A DNA stretch of 64,000 nt, taken from contig NZ_BMYQ01000005.1 of assembly GCF_014652355.1 (NCBI RefSeq), forward strand, positions 1 through 64,000. The letters are read 5' to 3'. This DNA is from Gemmobacter lanyuensis (lineage in GTDB: Bacteria > Pseudomonadota > Alphaproteobacteria > Rhodobacterales > Rhodobacteraceae). Each line of letters begins with the position of its first letter. Position 1 is the first letter of the stretch. The notes beneath the pieces are model-generated. The model saw only the letters and a program-made list of their open reading frames with translations. It was not told where the DNA came from and searched no databases. A program made the position numbers and the translations under genes. Of the stretch, positions 39,003-45,607 are shown one piece after another.

Positions 39003-39985
39003 TTTGCACCTTGGGTCCTAGACTGCGTCGTCGCCTCAACGTCCGGCGCGGGGTTGGGTTCCAGCACCAGCCCCTCCATCCGTGCGGCCATATCGCCCTT
39101 GATCCGGGTGATGACGAAATCGACAAACAGCCGGATCTTCGGATCGCGGAAGCGGCGATGCTGGCTCAGGCACGAAAGCTGCGTGGGCATCGGCGGCGTC
39201 GCCACGGCAACTGGCACCAAAGCCCCCGATTGCAGATGTTCGGCCACCTCGAAGATCGGCTTCATCACGATGCCGCGCCCATCCAGTGCCCAACCCGTCA
39301 GCACATCGCCATCATCGCTTTCGAAGGGGCCGGTGATCTCGAACCGCCGCGGGCCTTCGGGGGTTTGCAGCGTCCATTGAAATTCCCGCGCACCGGGAAA
39401 GCGGAGGTTGAGACAATCATGCCGATCCTCGACCAAGGCCGCCCCGTCGACCGGATTGCCCCGCCGCGAAATGTAATCGGGTGCCGCACACAGGATGCGT
39501 GGGCAATCGGCAATCAGCCGCACCTTCAGCGTACTGTCATCGAGCAACCCCAGATGGAAGGCCACGTCTAGCCCTTCGGCCGTGACATCGACATTGCGGT
39601 CCGACAGACGCAGCCGCACATCGATCTGCGGGTAAAGATCCTTGAAGGCCGGCACATGCGGCGCGATGAACCGCCGCCCGATGCCCAGGGGGGCCGCCAC
39701 ATAGATCGTGCCGCGGGGGTTCTGCGTCACATCGACAACCGCCGCCTCGGCCTCGTCAATCGCCTCCAGCACCTTGCGCGCGCCGTCATAGAAGATGCGT
39801 CCGTTTTCGGTGGGCTGCAGACTGCGCGTCGTGCGATTGAAGAGCCGCACCCCCAGATGTTTCTCCAGCTCCGAGATTCGGGCCGAGGCCACGGCGGGCG
39901 AGGTGCGCTGATCGCGCGCGGCCGCGCTCATGCTGCCCAATTCATAGACACGCACGAACATCTTGATGTTGTTCACATAGGACAT
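38999..39985 (-). CDS. LysR-family transcriptional regulator
   Basis: A 328-residue regulator with an N-terminal winged helix-turn-helix (about residues 4-62: MSAAARDQRTSPAVASARI) and a C-terminal effector domain. It is divergent from puuD with 114 bases between, the classical layout for a LysR protein controlling its neighbour. A role in purine catabolism is inferred from position; effector unknown. It is the first gene of a minus-strand unit with lipid kinase, phosphoesterase and hydrolase genes. Confidence 0.88.
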   Translation of the reverse strand: MSYVNNIKMFVRVYELGSMSAAARDQRTSPAVASARISELEKHLGVRLFNRTTRSLQPTENGRIFYDGARKVLEAIDEAEAAVVDVTQNPRGTIYVAAPLGIGRRFIAPHVPAFKDLYPQIDVRLRLSDRNVDVTAEGLDVAFHLGLLDDSTLKVRLIADCPRILCAAPDYISRRGNPVDGAALVEDRHDCLNLRFPGAREFQWTLQTPEGPRRFEITGPFESDDGDVLTGWALDGRGIVMKPIFEVAEHLQSGALVPVAVATPPMPTQLSCLSQHRRFRDPKIRLFVDFVITRIKGDMAARMEGLVLEPNPAPDVEATTQSRTQGAK

Positions 39986-40099
39986 CCGCCTTGCCTTTCA
40001 TTTTCTGCGGGCATTTGAAAGTGATCCGGCATTTGATGGAATTAACCGAAAGCCATGCGACGGTATACAGTTTTCATATGGGGCCGAGAGGAGTGACCG
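39986..40099 (+). promoter_or_regulatory. LysR-puuD divergent control region
   Basis: Toward puuD a TTAACC hexamer (about 40043) and TATACA (about 40065) are 16 bases apart, and GAGAGGAG is the ribosome site. Two direct repeats of GCATTTGA lie near 40011 and 40031, which could be regulator half-sites. Confidence 0.4.
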
Positions 40100-41341
40100 A
40101 TGTATGACTTCGTCGTGATCTGGGAATGGATCGAATTTGCCGTCCGCTGGACACATGTCATCACCGCCATCGCCTGGATCGGGTCGAGCTTCTATTTCAT
40201 CGCGCTTGACCTAGGCCTGCACCGGGACCGCAACCTGGCCAGCGGCGCCGATGGCGAGGAATGGCAGGTGCATGGCGGGGGGTTCTACCACATCCAGAAA
40301 TATCTGGTGGCCCCGGCGGCAATGCCCGATCACCTCGTCTGGTTCAAATGGGAAAGCTACATGACCTGGGTCAGCGGCTTTACCATGCTGGTGCTGGTCT
40401 ATTACCTTGGCGCTGAATTCTATCTGATCGACCCGGCGGTGATGGCGCTTGCGACCTGGCAGGCGGTGGCGCTGTCGATGGCGAGCCTTGCCTTCGGCTG
40501 GATCGCTTACAACACGCTCTGCAAGCTCTTCGTGAACGCGAACCAGACCGCGCTGATGGTGGCGCTGTTCGGGGTGCTGGTGGCGATGTCCTACTTCTAT
40601 ACCTCGGTCTTTTCGGGGCGCGCGGCGTTGCTGCATCTGGGTGCCTTCACCGCGACGATCATGTCGGCCAATGTGTTCTTCATCATCATGCCCAACCAGC
40701 GCATCGTGGTGGCGGATCTGAAGGCCGGGCGCAAACCCGACCCGAAATATGGCAAGATCGCCAAGCAGCGCAGCACGCACAACAACTACCTCACGCTGCC
40801 GGTGCTGTTCCTGATGCTGTCGAACCATTACCCGCTGGCCTTTGCGACCCCCTACAACTGGATCATCGCCAGCCTCGTGTTCCTGATGGGTGTTACGATC
40901 CGGCACTGGTTCAACACCCAGCATGCCCGCAAGGGCGCCCCCTACTGGACCTGGGCCGCGACGGTGATCCTGATGATCGTGATTGCCTGGCTGTCCTCGA
41001 TCCGCCCCGAGACACCGGCCGAGGGCAGCGCCGAGGCGCCGCTGGGCAAGGCCGCGCTGGTCTTTGCCGCCGCACCGGGGTTTGACGATGTCACCTCGAT
41101 CGTGCAGGGCCGCTGCTCGATGTGCCATGCGGCCGAGCCGTCATGGGAGGGGATGTATTGGCCCCCCAAGGGCGTGGTGCTGGAAACCCCCGCGCAGATC
41201 GCGCATGAGGCCCGCCGCATCTATGTGCAGGCCGGGCTGACCCATGCCATGCCGCCCGCGAACCTCAGCTTCATCGAACCCGAAGAACGCGCGGCGATCC
41301 GCCGCTGGTATGAATCCGCAGGCGCCGCGCCGGGGATCTGA
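40100..41341 (+). CDS. puuD: Urate hydroxylase PuuD (membrane protein with cytochrome c domain)
   Basis: A 413-residue membrane enzyme that oxidises urate to 5-hydroxyisourate, replacing soluble uricase. About eight membrane helices span residues 10-310 (for example WTHVITAIAWIGSSFYFIAL near 18 and NVFFIIMPNQRIV near 190). A C-terminal cytochrome c domain with CSMCH near residue 339 suggests that electrons pass to the respiratory chain rather than to form peroxide. It supplies UraH and the fused UraD-PuuE protein. The plus-strand gene is divergent from a LysR gene. Confidence 0.93.
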   Translation: MYDFVVIWEWIEFAVRWTHVITAIAWIGSSFYFIALDLGLHRDRNLASGADGEEWQVHGGGFYHIQKYLVAPAAMPDHLVWFKWESYMTWVSGFTMLVLVYYLGAEFYLIDPAVMALATWQAVALSMASLAFGWIAYNTLCKLFVNANQTALMVALFGVLVAMSYFYTSVFSGRAALLHLGAFTATIMSANVFFIIMPNQRIVVADLKAGRKPDPKYGKIAKQRSTHNNYLTLPVLFLMLSNHYPLAFATPYNWIIASLVFLMGVTIRHWFNTQHARKGAPYWTWAATVILMIVIAWLSSIRPETPAEGSAEAPLGKAALVFAAAPGFDDVTSIVQGRCSMCHAAEPSWEGMYWPPKGVVLETPAQIAHEARRIYVQAGLTHAMPPANLSFIEPEERAAIRRWYESAGAAPGI

Positions 41342-41345
41342 CGCC

Positions 41346-42320
41346 TCAGACCTCGCGGTCAAAGCGCCATTGCATCGCTTGCACCTTCTGCCCACCCGCA
41401 GGCACCAGCACGCTGGGGAAAGCGGGCTGGTTCGGCGCATCGGGCCAGTGCTGGGGCTCGATCGCCAGCCCCTCATAGGCGCCCTTGCCGGGACGGCCGG
41501 GCTTGCGGTTGTCGTAGACCTGAATGCCCGGCTCGGTCGTGGCAATGGTCATGCGCAGCCCGTTGCGTCCGGTCAGCCACAGCACATCCCGCATGGCCTG
41601 CGCCCGGTCCGACAGGCAGAAATTCGTGTCCATCGCCGGGTCGCCGGGATGGATCGCCCGCCCTGCCCGCAGATCGAAAGGCGTGCCGCGCACCAGCGCC
41701 AGATGGCCGGTCGGGATCAGATCCTCATCCACCTCGGTCACACGGTCGGCGGCGATCTTCAGGCGATGACCGGCCCAGTCCGCGCCGCCATCAAGATTCC
41801 AGTAGCTGTGATTGGTGCAATTGACCAAGGTATCGGCATCGGTCGTGGTGGTGATGGTCAGCGACAACGTCGCGGGCGCCGCAACCTGCCAGACCGCCGT
41901 GACCCGACGGTTGCCGGGAAAACCACCTTCCCCGTCAGGCAGGTCCACGGCGAGCGTGAGGTGATCGGCCCCCTGCGCCACGATCTGCCACACCTTGAAC
42001 TGTGCCCCGGCGGAGCCGGAATGCAGCGTATGCCGCCCCGCCTGATTGGGGTCAAAACGGCAGGTCCGGCCCGCCACAAAGGCGCGCGCATCGCAGATCC
42101 GGTTCGCCACAGGCGCCACCAGCGATCCGTGGTGGCGCATGCTGCCTTCGTAATCGGCCACCGAATCAGAGCCGAGCGTCAGCCCATGGTCCACGCCCTG
42201 CAGCCGCACGTCCTGCAGGATGGACCCGAGGGTCAGCACCGTCACGCTCAGATCCCCGGCCTGCAGCGTAACGGCCTGCACCGTCTCACCCGCCGCTGTG
42301 ACCCCAAAATCCACGATCAT
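41346..42320 (-). CDS. galM: Aldose 1-epimerase
   Basis: A 324-residue galactose mutarotase-like enzyme that interconverts alpha and beta anomers of aldoses. The catalytic residues are in NHSYWNL near residue 165 (His) and YEGLAIEPQHWPDAPN near 290 (Glu), with RHTLHSGSAG near 96. Start at 42320 (MIVDFGVTAAGE) was chosen; an earlier one at 42359 is possible. It shows no link to the genes on either side. Confidence 0.9.
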   Translation of the reverse strand: MIVDFGVTAAGETVQAVTLQAGDLSVTVLTLGSILQDVRLQGVDHGLTLGSDSVADYEGSMRHHGSLVAPVANRICDARAFVAGRTCRFDPNQAGRHTLHSGSAGAQFKVWQIVAQGADHLTLAVDLPDGEGGFPGNRRVTAVWQVAAPATLSLTITTTTDADTLVNCTNHSYWNLDGGADWAGHRLKIAADRVTEVDEDLIPTGHLALVRGTPFDLRAGRAIHPGDPAMDTNFCLSDRAQAMRDVLWLTGRNGLRMTIATTEPGIQVYDNRKPGRPGKGAYEGLAIEPQHWPDAPNQPAFPSVLVPAGGQKVQAMQWRFDREV

Positions 42321-42380
42321 GCCACCCCCCGGAACTGGCCCTTGCGTCGGCGCTATCAACAGGGCTTCTGCGCGGAAAGG

Positions 42381-43352
42381 TCAAGAGCGGTTGAGACACT
42401 CTGTCAGCGCGGCCCCCAATGCCTCCAGCACGGCCAGATAGGCACCCGGTCCGGGGTCGGCCTGCACGCCCTCGGGGTCAAGGGCGGCCCCGACGGCAAC
42501 CCCGGTTGCCTCTGCCATCTGCTCCACCAGTTTGGGATCATGGCCTGCTTCGGGGAACAGGCAAAGCGCACGCGTACCCGCCTGATCCTGCAACGCGGCC
42601 AGATGCGCGGCCCCCGGCGAGGTCGCATCCCCCAAGGCAACGGCCCCCGCCAGGGTCAGACCGTAATGCCCGGTGAAATACCCATAGGCATCATGGAAAA
42701 CCACAAAAGGCTTGCCCTTCAACGGGGCAAGGTCGGCCGTCAGACGTTGGTCCAGTGCTGCCAAATCGGCCTGGGCGCGGGCCGCATTGGCGGCATAGGT
42801 CGCGGCATTTTCGGGGTCGCGGGCCGCAAGCTCTTTTGCGATCTGGCCCAGCCAGAGCTGCCCATTGCCGGGGTCAAGCCAGGCGTGGGGGTCCATGCCC
42901 TCGGCGGAATGGTCATGTCCGTCACCCGCTTCATGGTCGTCATGACCCGAATCTTCGGGGGCGGCGGCGTGATCGTGGCCTTCATGCCCCGCATCCTCAT
43001 GGGTGGCGCCGAAGGGTTGCAGATAGGTGCCCGCGATCTCCAGCAGACGGATCTGCGGCAGGTCGCCCTGCCCTTCCAGCGCGCGGTTCAGCCAGGGCGC
43101 CATCTGCGGCCCCATCCAGACCACCAGATCAGCCTCGGCCAGCGCGGCGGCCTGGCTGGGCCGCAACTGGAAGTCATGCGGATTCGCACCCTGCTCCAGC
43201 AGCCGCTCGGGCGACCCCAGATCGCCCATCACCATGGCCACCAGCCCTTCGGCAGGGGCAAAATCGGTCACCACGCGCGGCACTTCGGCCAGCGCCTGCC
43301 CCCCGAAAACAAGAGCCGTGGTGGCCGCCAGGCCTGATATGGTATAACGCAT
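42381..43352 (-). CDS. znuA: Zinc ABC transporter substrate-binding protein
   Basis: A 323-residue periplasmic zinc-binding protein of the A-1 cluster. Signal peptide about residues 1-22. Zinc ligands are in GANPHDFQLRPSQ near 55 and MDPHAWLDPGNG near 155. Between them is a His/Asp-rich loop (residues about 118-153), which is typical of ZnuA and may collect zinc. It is divergent from zur-znuCB across a 71-base region containing a Zur-like site. Confidence 0.93.
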   Translation of the reverse strand: MRYTISGLAATTALVFGGQALAEVPRVVTDFAPAEGLVAMVMGDLGSPERLLEQGANPHDFQLRPSQAAALAEADLVVWMGPQMAPWLNRALEGQGDLPQIRLLEIAGTYLQPFGATHEDAGHEGHDHAAAPEDSGHDDHEAGDGHDHSAEGMDPHAWLDPGNGQLWLGQIAKELAARDPENAATYAANAARAQADLAALDQRLTADLAPLKGKPFVVFHDAYGYFTGHYGLTLAGAVALGDATSPGAAHLAALQDQAGTRALCLFPEAGHDPKLVEQMAEATGVAVGAALDPEGVQADPGPGAYLAVLEALGAALTECLNRS

Positions 43353-43392
43353 CGCAACGCCTCTTTGCTTCTCGGACGGGGCGATCTATGTA

Positions 43393-43407
43393 TGTAATAT
43401 CATAACA
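43393..43407. promoter_or_regulatory. Zur-like operator between znuA and zur
   Basis: TGTAATA-T-CATAACA is an imperfect 7-1-7 palindrome (five of seven positions symmetric) similar to the AT-rich Zur sites of proteobacteria. It lies in the only AT-rich part of the 71-base gap between znuA and zur and would control both directions. Confidence 0.65.
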
Positions 43408-43423
43408 CGTCAAGAGGCCCCGC

Positions 43424-43900
43424 GTGCAGCCCCAGCCGTTTCACGACCATGACCATTCGCATTGCACCGGCGATGTGATGGCGCGTGCCGAAGCCGTGAC
43501 CGCCGCCAGCGGCGCCCGCATGACGCCGGTTCGCCGTCGCGTGCTGGAAATCCTGCTTGAGGAACACCGCGCGCTGGGGGCCTATGACGTGTTGCAGCGC
43601 CTGTCGGCTGAAGGCTTCGGCAATCAGCCCCCGGTGGCCTATCGCGCGCTGGAATTCCTTGTGGATCAGGGTCTTGCCCATCGCATCCAGCGGCTGAACG
43701 CCTTTACCGCCTGCATGCATCCCGGCACCAGCCATGCCCCCGCCTTCCTGATCTGCCGCAGCTGCAATACGGTGGCCGAAGCCCCGGTGGCCCCGGTGCG
43801 CGCCGCGCTGGATGCCGCCGCGGCCGAGCTGGGCTTTGCTGTCGAACGCGCGAATATCGAGGCGCTCGGCCTCTGCCCCGCCTGCGGGGAGACCGCGTGA
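43424..43900 (+). CDS. zur: Zinc uptake regulator Zur (Fur family)
   Basis: A 158-residue Fur-family repressor. The winged helix covers about residues 30-95, with the metal-binding histidine segment HPGTSHAPAFLIC near 103 and two CxxC pairs (CRSC near 115 and CPAC near 152) for structural zinc. The unusual N-terminus begins QPFHDHDHSHC, a histidine-rich stretch not needed by the fold. Start is GTG at 43424 with an AGAGG site. Overlap with znuC as TGATG, and the operator upstream, support Zur over Fur or PerR. Confidence 0.9.
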   Translation: MQPQPFHDHDHSHCTGDVMARAEAVTAASGARMTPVRRRVLEILLEEHRALGAYDVLQRLSAEGFGNQPPVAYRALEFLVDQGLAHRIQRLNAFTACMHPGTSHAPAFLICRSCNTVAEAPVAPVRAALDAAAAELGFAVERANIEALGLCPACGETA

Positions 43901-44664
43901 TGCCGCTGATCGAGGCCAAGGGCATCTGCGTGCAGATCGGCACGCAAGAGGTGCTGCATGACGTGACCCTGCGGATCGACAAGGGCGAAATCGTCACCAT
44001 CCTCGGGCCGAACGGATCGGGGAAATCGACGCTGCTGCGCGCCCTGCTGGGCATCATCCCCACCAGCCACGGCAGCGTGACGCGCAAGCCGGGGCTGGGC
44101 ATCGGCTACGTGCCGCAAAAACTCCATATCGACCGGTCCATGCCGATGACGGCGCGGCGCTTCCTGTCGTTACCGCGCAGACACGGTCTGGCGGAAACCG
44201 ACGCGATGCTGGCCCGCGTGGGCGTGCCCGAAGTGGCCGAACGCCCGATGACCGGCCTGTCGGGCGGGCAGTTCCAGCGCGTTCTGCTGGCTCGCGCCCT
44301 GCTGACCCGACCCGAGCTTCTGGTCCTAGATGAACCGACCCAGGGCCTCGACCAACCCGGCGAGGCCGCCTTTTACCGCCTGATCGACGAAGTCCGCCGC
44401 GACACCGGGGCGGCGGTGCTGATGGTGAGCCATGACCTCCATGTGGTGATGAGCGCGTCAGACCGGGTGATCTGCCTCAACGGGCATATCTGCTGCGAAG
44501 GCACGCCGCGTGTCGTGTCCACCGCGCCGGAATATCGCGCGCTGTTCGGGCTGGGCACGCAAGGGGCGCTTGCGCTGTATCAGCATGTGCATGACCACGA
44601 TCACACCCATGATCACGAGCACCACCATCACGACCACGCGCATCACGGACATGACCATGCTTGA
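43900..44664 (+). CDS. znuC: Zinc ABC transporter ATPase
   Basis: A 254-residue ABC ATPase. Walker A GPNGSGKST is near residue 38, the signature LSGGQFQRVLLARALL near 125 and Walker B LLVLDEPTQGLD near 147. The last 26 residues are almost only His and Asp (HVHDHDHTHDHEHHHH and so on), an unusual tail for an ATPase, which could bind zinc in the cytoplasm. Its start overlaps zur and its end overlaps znuB, so the three are one unit. Confidence 0.95.
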   Translation: MPLIEAKGICVQIGTQEVLHDVTLRIDKGEIVTILGPNGSGKSTLLRALLGIIPTSHGSVTRKPGLGIGYVPQKLHIDRSMPMTARRFLSLPRRHGLAETDAMLARVGVPEVAERPMTGLSGGQFQRVLLARALLTRPELLVLDEPTQGLDQPGEAAFYRLIDEVRRDTGAAVLMVSHDLHVVMSASDRVICLNGHICCEGTPRVVSTAPEYRALFGLGTQGALALYQHVHDHDHTHDHEHHHHDHAHHGHDHA

Positions 44665-45448
44665 CGATTTCCTGATCCGGGCCGCGCTGGCAGGTCTGGG
44701 TGTTGCGGCGGCAACGGGGCCGCTGGGCTCTTTCGTCGTCTGGCGGCGGATGGCCTATTTCGGAGATGCCACAGCCCATGCGGCGATTCTGGGGGTGGCG
44801 CTGGCGCTGGCGGCGGATCTGCCGATCGGGCTGGGAACGCTGGCGATTGCGCTGGTCATGGCGGTGACGGTGGCAACACTGGCCGCGCGGGGCTGGGCGA
44901 TGGATACCACGCTGGGGGTGCTCGCCCATTCGGCGCTAGCCTTCGGTCTGGTCGCGGTCAGCTTCGTGCCCGACGCGCGCACCGATCTTTCAGCCTATCT
45001 GTTTGGGGATATTCTGGCCGTATCAAAGGCCGATCTGGCCTATATCTGGGCCGGGTCGCTGATGGTGATCGGGCTGGTCGTCTGGCGCTGGTCGGCGCTG
45101 TTGACCGCCACGCTGAACGAAGACCTCGCCGCGGCCTCGGGGCTGAACCCTGACCGGGAGCGGCTGATTCTGACGCTGGCCCTGGCGCTGACGGTGGCGG
45201 TCGCGCTCAAGGTCGTGGGGGCGCTGCTGATTGCGGCCATGCTGATCATCCCCGCCGCGACGGCCCGCGGCCTGTCCCGCAGCCCCGAGACGATGGCGAT
45301 TCTGGCCGCCCTTGTGGGCGCCGGGGCGGTGCTGGGGGGGCTGCGCATGTCGCTTTCGCTCGATACGCCCGCAGGGCCTTCGATCGTGGCGGTGGCGGCC
45401 CTGGCCTTCACACTTTCGGCCACGCTGGGACGGATGCGGAGGGGGTGA
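44657..45448 (+). CDS. znuB: Zinc ABC transporter permease
   Basis: A 263-residue membrane permease of the ABC-3 family, with seven to eight helices (for example LGVAAATGPLGSFVVW at the start, LGVALALAADLPIGLGTLAIA near 45, LKVVGALLIAAMLIIPAATA near 185). The ALLIAAMLIIPAATAR region is the family signature. Start at 44657 gives MLDDFLIRAALAGLGV and overlaps the znuC tail by eight bases; an ATG at 44651 is also possible. Imports Zn2+ with ZnuA and ZnuC. Confidence 0.95.
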   Translation: MLDDFLIRAALAGLGVAAATGPLGSFVVWRRMAYFGDATAHAAILGVALALAADLPIGLGTLAIALVMAVTVATLAARGWAMDTTLGVLAHSALAFGLVAVSFVPDARTDLSAYLFGDILAVSKADLAYIWAGSLMVIGLVVWRWSALLTATLNEDLAAASGLNPDRERLILTLALALTVAVALKVVGALLIAAMLIIPAATARGLSRSPETMAILAALVGAGAVLGGLRMSLSLDTPAGPSIVAVAALAFTLSATLGRMRRG

Positions 45449-45607
45449 TTCCCCACTCTCGCGCAGGACGCAAAACGACACCGGAACCTGCCGCGATCAG
45501 GACACCAATGTCGTTTTTCGCCGGAACAGGTCGGACCACCTTGGATGGATCGCCGCTTCTCTGGCATTGATGTGGCCAAAGCATCAGCGCAGCACGGAGT
45601 CGCGCCC
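45449..45607. other. Promoter region of the FAD/GcvT dehydrogenase gene
   Basis: A 159-base spacer with no gene. It contains a 9-bp perfect inverted repeat AAAACGACA (45472-45480) and TGTCGTTTT (45509-45517), 28 bases apart, possibly operator half-sites, plus a repeated CCGGAAC word next to each arm. Confidence 0.45.
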
